Of a stretch of 17,616 nucleotides of DNA, positions 1-7,562 are shown one piece after another. The notes under the pieces were generated by a model. The model saw only the letters and a list, made by a program, of their open reading frames with translations. It was not told the origin of the DNA and did not search any database. How positions within the stretch are numbered: the stretch's first letter is position 1; each line of letters opens with the position of its first letter. The translations under genes were made by a program, and so were the position numbers. The DNA is from an uncultured Clostridia bacterium (GTDB lineage: Bacteria; Bacillota; Clostridia; Lachnospirales; Lachnospiraceae), in NCBI GenBank assembly GCA_946405675.1, contig CAMJIC010000023.1:1-17616 (forward strand). The letters are read 5' to 3'.

Positions 1-30
1 ACCTGTCCCTGCTTCCCTCATAACCCTGCT

Positions 31-987
31 TCACGCAAGGGAAGGAGGGCAGGCTACGGATCGCCCGCCATATTTCTTCATCGCGGGGGGAGCCTCGCGG
101 CAGACTTCAGTCGCGTAGGGGCACCTGGTATGGAACCTGCACCCGGAGGGGACATCCACCGCGCTGGGGATCTCACCGGTGAGAAGCTGCGCGTCATCAT
201 GCCGGTGACGCGGATCGGGCAAAAGGATCGCATTCAGCAGAAAACGGGTATAAGGATGAAGTGGAGAACGATATACCTCCTCCGTTTCCCCCATCTCGCA
301 CAGAGTTCCCAGGAACATGATGCATACCCGGTCGGAAATGTGCCTTACAACCGACAGGTCATGACTGATGAACAGATAGGTCAGCCCCTTCTCTTCCTGG
401 AGGTCCGCAAGCAGGTTCAGGATCTGGTTCTGGACCGGCACATCCAGCGCCGAGACCGGCTCATCACAGACGATGAGCTCCGGCGAGGCCGCCAGCGCAC
501 GCGCAATTCCGATCCTCTGGCGCTGCCCGCCCGAGAACTGGTGCGGATAGCGGAATAGATATTCCCCGGGGATGCCCACATCCTCCATGAGGCCAAGCAC
601 CCTCTGTGTCAGTTCCTCTTTGCCGCGGCACAGCTTCCATGTCCTGAGCGGTTCCGCGATCAGGTCACGCACATGCATCCTGGGATCCAGGGAGGCATAC
701 GGATCCTGGAAAATGAGCTGGAGCAGCCTTCTTTCCTGCGGCGCCTTCCCGTCCCACAGGCCTGTCACATCCTTCCCGTGAAACCAGATCCTGCCGCTGT
801 CCGGCCTGGTCAGCCCGATCAGAAGCCTGCCAAGGGTGGACTTCCCGCATCCCGATTCCCCCACGAGCCCCAGCGTCTCTCCCTTCCGGATCTCAATGGA
901 TACATCTGAGACCGCATGCACTTTTTTCTTCTTTCCGGCAGGAAACTCCTTGGTCAGGTTCTCAGCCTTCAGTAAGATTTCGCTCAT
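31..987 (-). CDS. Oligopeptide/dipeptide ABC transporter ATP-binding protein (OppF/DppF type)
   Basis: This is the second ATPase of a peptide-type ABC importer. It sits on the cytoplasmic face and powers uptake with the neighbouring D subunit. The protein has 318 residues from the ATG at 985-987. That start has a GGGAG ribosome site upstream and overlaps the stop of the upstream ATPase as ATGA. A longer in-frame reading to 1116 only adds residues read out of the neighbour. Visible motifs are Walker A GESGCGKST (43-51), Q-loop FQDP (93-96), signature SGGQRQR (152-158), Walker B LIVCDEP (171-177), D-loop SALD and switch His209. The C-terminal tail has the oligopeptide-importer HPYT motif and cysteines 283, 289, 296 and 313, a spacing seen in family members that may bind an iron-sulfur cluster. 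It is the last gene of the operon and ends 30 bp from the window edge. The family call is firm; the substrate is not known. Confidence 0.93.
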   Translation of the reverse strand: MSEILLKAENLTKEFPAGKKKKVHAVSDVSIEIRKGETLGLVGESGCGKSTLGRLLIGLTRPDSGRIWFHGKDVTGLWDGKAPQERRLLQLIFQDPYASLDPRMHVRDLIAEPLRTWKLCRGKEELTQRVLGLMEDVGIPGEYLFRYPHQFSGGQRQRIGIARALAASPELIVCDEPVSALDVPVQNQILNLLADLQEEKGLTYLFISHDLSVVRHISDRVCIMFLGTLCEMGETEEVYRSPLHPYTRFLLNAILLPDPRHRHDDAQLLTGEIPSAVDVPSGCRFHTRCPYATEVCREAPPAMKKYGGRSVACPPSLA

Positions 988-2012
988 ATCCCATCTCCCT
1001 TCGGCGGCACCCCGGCCAGGAAACACCGTACCAGATGCGCAGACAAACCGGCCGGCCCGTCCTGCGCCCCGGCAAAAGTCATGTCCGGAACCTCCTTCAC
1101 GCACTGCTCCATGCATTGTTCACATCTCGGAGAAAAGCTGCAGCCCGGGGGAAGATGCAAAAGATCCGGTACAACGCCGGGGATCGTGTCAAGCCTTGCC
1201 GCATCGCTCCGGATGGAGGACGCTGCCTTCAGGAGGCCTTTCGTGTAAGGATGGACCGGATGGTCAAACAGCGTGAAGGTATCCGCCTGCTCCACGACAC
1301 GCCCGGCATACATGACATACACATAATCACATACCTGCGCGATCACACCCAGGTTATGGCTGATCAGGAGAATGCTGGTTCCGCTGTCACACAGCGATCT
1401 CATCAGGCGCAGGATCTGCGCCTCCACCGTGACATCCAGCGCAGTGGTCGGCTCATCCGCGATCAGAAGCTTCGGCTTCAGGATCATGGCCATGGCGATC
1501 ATGACCCGCTGCCTCAGCCCGCCGGAAAGCTGGTGCGGATAACACTCCATCCGCTGCCCCGCGTCCGAGATCCCCACCTGGGTGAACATCGCCTCCGTCC
1601 GCTCCCTGGCCTCAGCCCTCGTAACCTTCTCATGGATGCGGATCGTCTCTTCCACCTGCCGCCCCACCTTCATAAGCGGATTCAGGCTCGTCATCGGCTC
1701 CTGGAAGATCATGGAGATCTCTGAGCCGCGCAAGGCACACCGCTCCTTCTCAGACAGCGCAGCCATGTCAACCCCGCCCAGGAGGATCTCACCGCCAACC
1801 ACCTTCCCGGGGTACTTCACAAGGCCCATGACCGACCGCGCTGTCATGCTCTTCCCGCAGCCCGACTCCCCCACGATCCCGGTAATCCGCCCGGGATAAA
1901 CATCAAGAGAGACGTCATTGACAACCCGCGCCTCCCCCTTCATCGTGAAAAAGCTGGTATTCAGATGCCGGATCTCCAGGGTCTTTCCCCCCGCACGTTC
2001 ACTCCGAAGCAT
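984..2012 (-). CDS. Oligopeptide/dipeptide ABC transporter ATP-binding protein (OppD/DppD type)
   Basis: This is the first ATPase of the importer, cytoplasmic, 342 residues. Walker A is GESGCGKSM (48-56), Q-loop FQEP (103-106), signature LSGGLRQR (162-169), Walker B LLIADEP (182-188) followed by TTALD, and switch His219. HPYTKGLL near 254-261 and the Cys-rich PGCSFSPRC tail (289-297, then Cys300, 304 and 330) are typical of the DppD/OppD subgroup. The signature has Leu where Gln or Met is usual (LSGGL), a tolerated variant. The start at 2012 has GAGG about 9 nt upstream. The gene overlaps the next ATPase by 4 nt, implying translational coupling. It is separated from the permease genes by an unusually long 208-bp gap that contains a hairpin and a weak promoter-like sequence, so the two ATPase genes may form a separately adjusted part of the operon. 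Confidence 0.93.
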   Translation of the reverse strand: MLRSERAGGKTLEIRHLNTSFFTMKGEARVVNDVSLDVYPGRITGIVGESGCGKSMTARSVMGLVKYPGKVVGGEILLGGVDMAALSEKERCALRGSEISMIFQEPMTSLNPLMKVGRQVEETIRIHEKVTRAEARERTEAMFTQVGISDAGQRMECYPHQLSGGLRQRVMIAMAMILKPKLLIADEPTTALDVTVEAQILRLMRSLCDSGTSILLISHNLGVIAQVCDYVYVMYAGRVVEQADTFTLFDHPVHPYTKGLLKAASSIRSDAARLDTIPGVVPDLLHLPPGCSFSPRCEQCMEQCVKEVPDMTFAGAQDGPAGLSAHLVRCFLAGVPPKGDGI

Positions 2013-2192
2013 TTCTTATCCTCGTATAATCGATTCTATAGGGTTAGGATCTGTTACAGAATAACTTGTACATCTGACTTGTCCAAACGCTCATCTGCTG
2101 CGTTGGAAAGCCTCGCCGTAGCCCGCAGTTAGCCCGGCGAAGCGGGTTTTGGATGAGGGAGAGGCCCCACCCACAGGATGCCCCGCTGGCAG

Positions 2193-2212
2193 GGGCGTGG
2201 CTTGTCACGCCC
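2193..2212 (-). other. Intercistronic hairpin between permease and ATPase genes
   Basis: GGGCGTG (2193-2199) and CACGCCC (2206-2212) form a perfect 7-bp GC-rich stem with a 6-nt loop, starting 8 nt past the stop of the permease C gene. There is no U-tract on the minus-strand side, so it is unlikely to be a complete intrinsic terminator. It is more likely a 3'-end stabiliser or a partial attenuator. The stem lies inside a 208-bp gap (2013-2220). The part of the gap nearest the ATPase gene holds TATAGA, a weak -10 candidate, with no convincing -35. The sequence from 2186 to 2205 recurs with two mismatches at 7656-7675. Confidence 0.5.
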
Positions 2213-2220
2213 GATCTCTT

Positions 2221-3192
2221 TTATTTCCTCAGATGCGGATCCAGCACATCCCGCAGGCCATCCCCAAGGAAATTAAACGCAAGCACGCAAACCATGATCG
2301 CCGCGCCCGGCACCAGGCTCACCCATGGCGCCATATACAGGTACTGCCTTCCCGCATTGACCATGAGCCCCCAGGAGGCTGCCGGGGGCTGGAGCCCGAG
2401 CCCCAGGAAGCTGAGGCTGCTCTCCGTAAGGATCGCGGAGGGGACGTTCAGCGTGAACAGCACGATCAGAGTCGGGAGGCAGTTCGGGAGCAGGTGCCGG
2501 AACATGATCTTTGTCCTGGATACGCCGATGACACGGGCTGCCTCCACATATTCCGTTTTTTTCAGCTGCAGTGCCTGGGCGCGTACGATCCTGGCGACAC
2601 TTGCCCAGTTGACCAGCGCGAGCGTCAGGAATACATTGATCAGCCCGTCGCCGAGCATATACATGATGACCATTGCCAGCAGCATGGATGGAAATGCCAG
2701 CATGATGTCGGCCAGGCGCATGATCAGGGCATCCAGCCATCCCCCATAGCTGCCGGAGATGACCCCGAGGATCGCTCCGATCACCATGCTCATGACAGTG
2801 GGAACGACACCGGTCAGGAGGGAAACCCTTGCCCCGTACAGAAGCCTGGTCAGGATGTCCCGCCCGGCCTCATCTGTGCCCAGAAGATGCTGCGCGCCGG
2901 GCGGATTGAGCCGGTGTAAAAGATCCATATCACTGAAGCTGTATGGTGCAAGGATGGGTGCAAGGACTGCGCCAAGTATGATCAGAAGGATCACAAAAAA
3001 AGAAACGACAGCAAGCTTATTTTCCCGTGCCAGACGGCGGATCAGCGTAAAAAACGTTTCCTCTTCTGCGATCTGGTTTTTCAGGTACTCCCTGTTTGCC
3101 TGCTGCTTGCTTTCCTGCTGTTTATTTTCCTGCTCCTGCTGTCTTTTTTCAAATTCTTCCGCAATCTGCCGGGAGCGGTTTGGAAGCTTCAT
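2221..3192 (-). CDS. Oligopeptide/dipeptide ABC transporter permease C (OppC/DppC type)
   Basis: This is the second membrane subunit of the importer, 323 residues. A first membrane helix lies near 60-83. It is followed by the external GTDEAGRD segment (105-112), which is highly characteristic of the DppC/OppC family, then about five more helices. The cytoplasmic EAA loop that contacts the ATPases is near 214-237 (EYVEAARVIGVS). The C-terminus GDGLRDVLDP is also typical. The start has a very strong AAAGGAGG site that lies within the last codons of the upstream permease gene, and the two genes are 3 bp apart. The oddity is a charged, Gln/Glu-rich N-terminus (residues about 10-45, with EKRQQEQENKQQES) that is longer than usual and probably forms a cytoplasmic helix. 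Confidence 0.94.
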   Translation of the reverse strand: MKLPNRSRQIAEEFEKRQQEQENKQQESKQQANREYLKNQIAEEETFFTLIRRLARENKLAVVSFFVILLIILGAVLAPILAPYSFSDMDLLHRLNPPGAQHLLGTDEAGRDILTRLLYGARVSLLTGVVPTVMSMVIGAILGVISGSYGGWLDALIMRLADIMLAFPSMLLAMVIMYMLGDGLINVFLTLALVNWASVARIVRAQALQLKKTEYVEAARVIGVSRTKIMFRHLLPNCLPTLIVLFTLNVPSAILTESSLSFLGLGLQPPAASWGLMVNAGRQYLYMAPWVSLVPGAAIMVCVLAFNFLGDGLRDVLDPHLRK

Positions 3193-3195
3193 GGC

Positions 3196-4119
3196 TCAGG
3201 CCTCCTTTCTGATCCGGGGATCCAACACATGGTAGAGGGAATCCGCCAGAAAGTTCCCAAGGATGACAAGCGCCGCCGAGAAGAGAACCGTTCCCTGCAG
3301 AAGCGGGATGTCCCTGCCGGTAATCGCCTGCACTGCCAGCCGGCCGATGCCATTGATGGAAAAAATCGTTTCCGTGAGGACCGCGCCGGAAAGCATGCCG
3401 GACAGCTGGATCGCCATCATGGTGATGACAGGCAGCATCGCATTGCGCATGGCATGCAGGATGAGAACCCCCATCTGCCTGCGGCCTTTTGCCCTTGCGG
3501 TATCGATGTAATCCTCCTCCAGGATCTCCAGAAGCGTGGAACGGACCAGCCGGGCTACGCTCCCGGCGCTGTTCCAGCCAAGGGCGACCGCAGGCAGGAT
3601 GAAGCCTGCGAAGCTCTGGGTTCCGGCGATAGGAAAGATCTTCAGCTTATAGGAAAAGAAAAACTGCAGCACCATGGCTGCCATGAAAACCGGCATGGAC
3701 ACACCCAGGAGGGATACGCCCATAAACAGATGGTCAAGGATGGAATTCTTTTTGACCGCTGCGATGATCCCGCTGATAATCCCCACAAGCCAGGCAAAGG
3801 CGGAGGCCATCAATGCCAGGATCAGCGTATTGGAAAAGGCGGAGGCCATGAGCTGGGAAACAGGCTTCCCAAGAGAATAGCTGGTTCCGAAATCTCCGCG
3901 CAGCGCACCGGCAAGATAATGAATCAGCTGGACATGAACCGGCTGATCGAGTCCAAGCTCCTTTGTCATCTTCTCAATGACTGCGGTATCCGCATGCTCT
4001 CCCATCAGGACGGCTGCCGGATTGCCCGGAATGATCCTCAGCATAATGAAAACCAGGAGCGCGGCCCCCAGCAGCACAAGGACTGCCTGCAGGAGGCGTA
4101 TTAAAATATTACGCAGCAT
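3196..4119 (-). CDS. Oligopeptide/dipeptide ABC transporter permease B (OppB/DppB type)
   Basis: This is the first membrane subunit of the importer, 307 residues. The N-terminal helix (about 7-28) runs into the family hallmark RIIPGNPA (28-35). A GLDQPVHVQ segment (56-64) and GDFGTSY (75-81) follow; both are conserved in DppB/OppB proteins. Further helices lie near 97-121, 131-155, 170-190, 229-250 and 275-293. The EAA loop is near 202-228 (EDYIDTARAKGR). The C-terminal LADSLYHVLDPRIR is typical. The start at 4119 has a GGGGAG site about 8 nt upstream. The gene follows the binding-protein gene after 95 bp that contain a strong hairpin, and it runs almost directly into permease C. Confidence 0.94.
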   Translation of the reverse strand: MLRNILIRLLQAVLVLLGAALLVFIMLRIIPGNPAAVLMGEHADTAVIEKMTKELGLDQPVHVQLIHYLAGALRGDFGTSYSLGKPVSQLMASAFSNTLILALMASAFAWLVGIISGIIAAVKKNSILDHLFMGVSLLGVSMPVFMAAMVLQFFFSYKLKIFPIAGTQSFAGFILPAVALGWNSAGSVARLVRSTLLEILEEDYIDTARAKGRRQMGVLILHAMRNAMLPVITMMAIQLSGMLSGAVLTETIFSINGIGRLAVQAITGRDIPLLQGTVLFSAALVILGNFLADSLYHVLDPRIRKEA

Positions 4120-4139
4120 AGAATGACTCTCCCCTGGCC

Positions 4140-4180
4140 AGGCTGCCCTGACAGCCTATTGTCAGCTGTCAGGGCAGCCT
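4140..4180 (-). other. Perfect 15-bp hairpin between binding-protein and permease genes
   Basis: AGGCTGCCCTGACAG (4140-4154) and its exact reverse complement (4166-4180) enclose an 11-nt loop. No U-tract follows on the transcribed minus strand, so it is not a classical terminator. Placed right after the solute-binding protein gene, such a stem usually protects the upstream message or limits read-through. That lets the binding protein be made in excess over the membrane subunits. The structure is seen directly; the role is inferred from similar operons. Confidence 0.7.
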
Positions 4181-4214
4181 GCGCAATCTGCACCGTTCAT
4201 TTGGCTACAGCGCA

Positions 4215-5810
4215 TCACTTCAGTACGACGTCCGCCGCATAGAAATCCGAGAAACCGGCCCAGTGCGGGGTGAAGCTCTCTACGCGGTCTCCCATGCAAT
4301 ACAGGTGCAGGCTTTCAAACAGAGGACACCATACGGCATCCGCTTCAATCAGCTTCTTCTCGATCGCCTGGTACTCCTGCTCACGGGTCGTATCGTCCAT
4401 GACAGCCCGCGCGGCGGAAACGCGTTCCATGGTTGCGGTATCCGGATAGTTCAGGCTTCTCTGTCTGGTGTTTTTCTCATTTCCAAAGAAGGTATACATG
4501 ATATTCGCGGGGTCATTGTAATCCATGCCCCAGACCGCAACGAAAGAATCCATCTTCGAACTGTTCCGAAGATCCAGCCAGGCCGCGTGATCATAGCTTT
4601 TGATGTTTGCCTTGATCCCGACTGCCTTGAGCTGCTCGCTGATGGCCTGGCAGACCAGCTTGATATTGCTGTCCGCCGCACTGTCCTGCGCGATCTCAAA
4701 GGCGACTTCCCCGTCCTTGTAGCCCGCCTGGCTGAGCAGCTGCTTCGCACCGTCAGGATCATAGGAGTAACCCGCCAGCTGATCGTTATGGGCCCATATC
4801 CCGGTGGGGATGATGCCATGCTCGCGGATTGCGTTTCCGTTATAGAGGCTGGCGATGATCGTATCGACATCAATCGCCATGCAGATGGCCTTGCGGACAT
4901 TCGCATCCTTCAGGTATTCCTGGTTCTCATTGAAGGTGAGGTAGGTCAGGCCGACCTTCGGTGTGGAAACGATCTGGCTCTCGTACATGGTCTTGTAGGT
5001 GGATTCCACAATCGCCGTATCCAAAGACTGCAGATCCAGAAGATCCAGCTCTCCATTCTGGAACATCAGATTCTGGGTATTGGCGTCCGGGATCACATTT
5101 ACGATCACCTTCTTGACTGAAGGCTCCTCTCCCCAGTACTTCGGATTGTATTCCAGGGTATAATGATCATTGGTCTTCCATTCCGTCACGATATACGGAC
5201 CGCTGCCGATGGTGTCCTCCGGTGCCTTGCCGAAGTTTTTGACCTTCTCCATGGTTTCCGCGTCCACGATCGACATGGCGGGAGCGGAGAGCTCTGCGGT
5301 AAAGCCCGCGTTCGGATTGCTCAGGGTAACGGAGAAATGCAGATCATCCGTCACCTTGAAGCCTTCCAGGGTATCCGCTTCTTTGCTGATCACCTGCTCA
5401 GCGCCGGCGACCTCCCCGGGAATATCCATGTTTTCCTGTCCGGCCTTGAGAAGACGTTCAAAGGTATACTGCACATCGGACGCGGTCAGCTCGCTGCCAT
5501 TTGAAAAGACGACCCCGTCCCTCAGGGTAAAGTCGTAGGTCAGCCCGTCTTCGCTGACCTGGTAGTCGGTGCAGAGGCTGCCCACGATCTGTGCATTGCC
5601 GCCTTCCGTTTTCCTGGTTTCAAAGAGCCTGTCAAAGACATTCATGGGAACCAGGTAGTTATCGGATGTCTTCGCGACATCCATGGTTGTCATGTCGTAC
5701 AGGACGGCCGTGCGGAGCACCCCGTCCTCTGCAGCCAAAGCCGTACAGGATGCCTGCAGGGCCATGGCGCAGGTGAGCGCCGTCGTCAGCAAAGTTGTTG
5801 TTTTTCTCAT
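4215..5810 (-). CDS. Peptide/oligopeptide ABC transporter solute-binding protein (SBP family 5)
   Basis: This is the extracytoplasmic receptor of the importer. The fold call rests on the SBP_bac_5 pattern: YDFTLRDGVVFSNG followed by LTASDVQYTF, later VRKAICMAIDVD, and a C-terminal half with DPANIMYTFFG. Counted from the ATG at 5816, the protein has 533 residues with a signal peptide over about 1-29. I prefer the second ATG at 5810 (531 residues), because GGAGG at 5818-5822 is only 1 nt from the first ATG but 7 nt from the second. The lipobox is weak: the candidate is QASC at Cys24, with Gln at -3 instead of Leu, and ALA-A just after looks like a signal peptidase I site. The gene heads the operon and is expressed through a leader of about 200 nt. 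The ligand may be peptides or another small molecule; the sequence alone does not decide. Confidence 0.92.
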   Translation of the reverse strand: MRKTTTLLTTALTCAMALQASCTALAAEDGVLRTAVLYDMTTMDVAKTSDNYLVPMNVFDRLFETRKTEGGNAQIVGSLCTDYQVSEDGLTYDFTLRDGVVFSNGSELTASDVQYTFERLLKAGQENMDIPGEVAGAEQVISKEADTLEGFKVTDDLHFSVTLSNPNAGFTAELSAPAMSIVDAETMEKVKNFGKAPEDTIGSGPYIVTEWKTNDHYTLEYNPKYWGEEPSVKKVIVNVIPDANTQNLMFQNGELDLLDLQSLDTAIVESTYKTMYESQIVSTPKVGLTYLTFNENQEYLKDANVRKAICMAIDVDTIIASLYNGNAIREHGIIPTGIWAHNDQLAGYSYDPDGAKQLLSQAGYKDGEVAFEIAQDSAADSNIKLVCQAISEQLKAVGIKANIKSYDHAAWLDLRNSSKMDSFVAVWGMDYNDPANIMYTFFGNEKNTRQRSLNYPDTATMERVSAARAVMDDTTREQEYQAIEKKLIEADAVWCPLFESLHLYCMGDRVESFTPHWAGFSDFYAADVVLK

Positions 5811-5817
5811 TTTCATA

Positions 5818-5822
5818 CCTCC
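5818..5822 (-). promoter_or_regulatory. Ribosome binding site that decides the start of the binding-protein gene
   Basis: The minus strand reads GGAGG, then T, then ATGAAAATG. The spacing is 1 nt to the first ATG (5816) and 7 nt to the second (5810), so the second is the better start. The only effect is two fewer residues before the signal peptide. Confidence 0.6.
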
Positions 5823-5988
5823 AATCTGTGGTGAGAGCTTCAGGAGATGAGTACTTCAGGAACAGGATCCGTTCTGAACAGCTTCCATGAATGTTTTTGG
5901 AAGATTTTGCCACTCCCTGCTGCCATGCGGAGCCGATCCTGTCTTTATGCGTCCCCCTGATCCTGAAGCCTTCTGCCATGTTCCCTGA

Positions 5989-6000
5989 ATTTCGCGAAAT
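5989..6000. promoter_or_regulatory. Perfect 12-bp palindrome in the importer leader
   Basis: ATTTCGCGAAAT is a perfect palindrome. It lies about 12 nt downstream of the expected start of transcription from the candidate promoter at 6019-6047, a position suited to a repressor site. It does not match the catabolite cre consensus. It is one of several symmetric elements in the 474-bp non-coding stretch 5817-6290. That stretch otherwise holds small hairpins (5855-5878 and 5882-5903), the candidate promoter, a second symmetric site and the kinase terminator. Confidence 0.35.
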
Positions 6001-6018
6001 GGTAGGGTGACAAACGCA

Positions 6019-6047
6019 TAAATATGCTTGAAATACTGGATTTACAA
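6019..6047 (-). promoter_or_regulatory. Candidate promoter of the peptide importer operon
   Basis: On the minus strand TTGTAA (6042-6047) and TATTTA (6019-6024) are 17 bp apart, which is the right geometry but with modest matches to the sigma-A consensus. GCATA/TATGC arms (6016-6027) surround the -10. It would give a leader of about 200 nt before the binding-protein gene. No better pair was found in the leader. Confidence 0.3.
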
Positions 6048-6058
6048 GGTCCTTGATT

Positions 6059-6084
6059 CACCACACCATATTAATGGTATGGTA
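6059..6084. promoter_or_regulatory. Imperfect palindrome upstream of the importer promoter (possible operator)
   Basis: CACCACACCAT and ATGGTATGGTA flank a 4-bp centre ATTA; 9 of 11 positions pair. The left half, CACCACACCAT, is repeated exactly at 6146-6156, 87 bp further upstream. A symmetric site 12 bp upstream of a -35, plus a second half-site, suggests binding by a dimeric regulator. No regulator is identified. Confidence 0.4.
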
Positions 6085-6192
6085 TTAAAGAATCCTCCCC
6101 AGAGCACAGGGGATATCGAGGGTTTTCCGATTTTTTGCAAGTAAACACCACACCATTATGTGAAACTTAGGATGTTCCAGACATATTCCGAA

Positions 6193-6230
6193 AAGGGGGA
6201 TAAGGGACAAATATCCTTTGTCCGCCCCTT
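6193..6230 (-). terminator. Candidate terminator of the PfkB-type kinase gene
   Basis: On the minus strand GGACAAA and TTTGTCC (6205-6211 with 6217-6223) form a 7-bp stem with a 5-nt loop. It is extended by AAGGGG pairing with CCCCTT across a small internal loop, and TTTT follows. It begins about 60 nt after the kinase stop codon. The U-tract is short, so efficiency is uncertain. Confidence 0.45.
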
Positions 6231-6290
6231 CGTTCCATAAACTGCATCCAATGCGCTGCTCCACGTTCCAGCCAGCGGGAAGGGGAATCG

Positions 6291-7415
6291 TCACAAGGCC
6301 TTGGCCCAGCCTGCGTCGATCCTTGCCTCCAGCTCTTCGAAGGAGCGAAGGCCGCTGAGCGCGTCATAGGCCTCCACGCAGGAAGCTCCTTCGGCGGCGG
6401 CAAGCTGCATGGTTCTCCGTGGGCCATAGCCGTCCAGGACTGCCTTCAGGAATGCGGCAATGCTGGTGTCCCCCGCGCCTGTCCCGGAAAGGACACGCTC
6501 CGGGATGTAGCTTCGCTCAAAGAAGTCCTGCCCTGCCCATGCTTCACTGCAAAGCCCTGCTGCCGGGCTGATCTTATCAAGCGCCTCTTTCGCGGCAGTT
6601 TTGAGGAACATGCCGGGCGCGCCGCACTTGATCAGAAGCACCCGGCACCCGAGCGCCATGCATTCCTCTGCAAGAGGACGGATGTCCCGGTCAGGCTCCA
6701 GGATGGCCGTGACATCCTTTCCCTCCGCCCGTTCCTGCCAGGAGAGGAAACGCTCCCGGTCCAGCATCCAGCATAGCTCTTCGACGCTGGGGCAGAAAAA
6801 GTCTGTCAGCGGAAGCGCCCGTCTGAGGATCTCCCGCCAGTCCTGCTTCCCTGCCTCAGAATTCGGGTCTACGGCCGCAAGGTCGAGGCTGGTCGCGCAG
6901 CCCGCCCTCCTTGCATGGGACAGAATCCCGATCAGTTCCTTCGCATTGTTCTCATAAATGCTCCGCATGATCGGCGGATAGCCGAAATGAAACAGCGCCG
7001 CACCCTGAACCTGGTCCCAGGGAATGTCCTGCTCGCAGAAGGTATCATTGGCCCCGGGGTGATGGAGGAAGATCCGGTCGATTCCCGGAATTGCGATCAC
7101 GACACTGTAGCTGGTCGCATCCCCCTCCTGGCGGATCAGTCCTTCTTCTGCATGGTAAGCACGGTATCGGTTCAGGATCAGATCACCGAAATCATCCATC
7201 CCGATCTTTCCCATCAGGGAAACATCCGCTCCGAGCACCTTCAGCCCAAGCCCCGTATTCGATACGCTGCCGCCCACAGACAAAGCAGCCCTCCCTGCCT
7301 GGATCAGCTTCCCCGGCATCAGGATCTCCTCGATCCTTGCCCCTGCGGCATCCGGAATTGCCGGCGTGATGTCGATACATACATGCCCGGCGCAGACCAC
7401 TCTTTTTCCACTCAT
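6291..7415 (-). CDS. PfkB-family carbohydrate (or nucleoside) kinase
   Basis: This cytoplasmic kinase should transfer the ATP gamma-phosphate to a sugar or nucleoside hydroxyl. It has 374 residues, slightly longer than the usual 300-340 because of an insert near 220-250. Visible elements are the N-terminal CAGHVCIDI strand (8-16), PfkB signature 1 around VGGSVSNTGLGL (47-58), SLDL (176-179) as the central strand, and signature 2 GTGAGDTSIAAF (311-322) with Asp316 as the expected catalytic base and the anion hole in GAGD. A GGAGGAGG ribosome site lies about 8 nt upstream of the ATG. It is transcribed on its own from the candidate promoter at 7514-7542, divergently from the LacI-like gene, and is followed by a terminator. 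It lies upstream of the importer operon in the same direction. A shared pathway, such as phosphorylation of an imported sugar-bearing compound, is possible but unproved. The substrate cannot be named. Confidence 0.88.
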   Translation of the reverse strand: MSGKRVVCAGHVCIDITPAIPDAAGARIEEILMPGKLIQAGRAALSVGGSVSNTGLGLKVLGADVSLMGKIGMDDFGDLILNRYRAYHAEEGLIRQEGDATSYSVVIAIPGIDRIFLHHPGANDTFCEQDIPWDQVQGAALFHFGYPPIMRSIYENNAKELIGILSHARRAGCATSLDLAAVDPNSEAGKQDWREILRRALPLTDFFCPSVEELCWMLDRERFLSWQERAEGKDVTAILEPDRDIRPLAEECMALGCRVLLIKCGAPGMFLKTAAKEALDKISPAAGLCSEAWAGQDFFERSYIPERVLSGTGAGDTSIAAFLKAVLDGYGPRRTMQLAAAEGASCVEAYDALSGLRSFEELEARIDAGWAKAL

Positions 7416-7513
7416 GTCCGGATTCCTCCTCCCTCTGTCCGTATGTTATGCGTTTCCGGCCTTTTTCTTACGCCCCCGATATCAGAGCGGCTCTGGGTGA
7501 AGCTTATAAGAAA

Positions 7514-7542
7514 ATGATACCACAGGATGAAATAAGTGGAAA
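7514..7542 (-). promoter_or_regulatory. Candidate extended -10 promoter for the kinase gene
   Basis: The minus strand reads TTTCCA (7537-7542), a 17-bp spacer, then TATCAT (7514-7519) preceded by TGG. This gives a TGn extended -10 with 5/6 and 4/6 consensus matches. It lies about 100 bp upstream of the kinase start and would leave a leader of roughly 90 nt. Confidence 0.5.
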
Positions 7543-7562
7543 GTTTTTCAGTGCTGCCGGCA

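Noticed and set aside
31..1116. Longer start for the F ATPase at 1116
   Set aside because: The extra 43 residues are read out of frame from the neighbouring ATPase gene, and the ATG at 985-987 has both the ribosome site and the ATGA overlap.
1035..1724. 229-codon plus-strand frame opposite the D ATPase
   Set aside because: Antisense shadow of a conserved ATPase; Arg/His/Leu-rich peptide without motifs.
2149..2919. 256-codon plus-strand reading frame opposite permease C
   Set aside because: It is antisense to a clear permease gene, and the peptide is rich in His, Gln, Asp and Pro with no family resemblance; an artefact of GC-rich codon use.
3229..4104. 291-codon plus-strand frame opposite permease B
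   Set aside because: Antisense shadow with no ribosome site and an unnatural composition.
5989..6000. Catabolite cre site
   Set aside because: The palindrome lacks the TGNAANC…CA pattern needed for CcpA binding.
5817..6290. Riboswitch or T-box leader upstream of the importer
   Set aside because: Only small separate hairpins are visible; no conserved riboswitch or T-box core was recognised and no terminator precedes the start codon.
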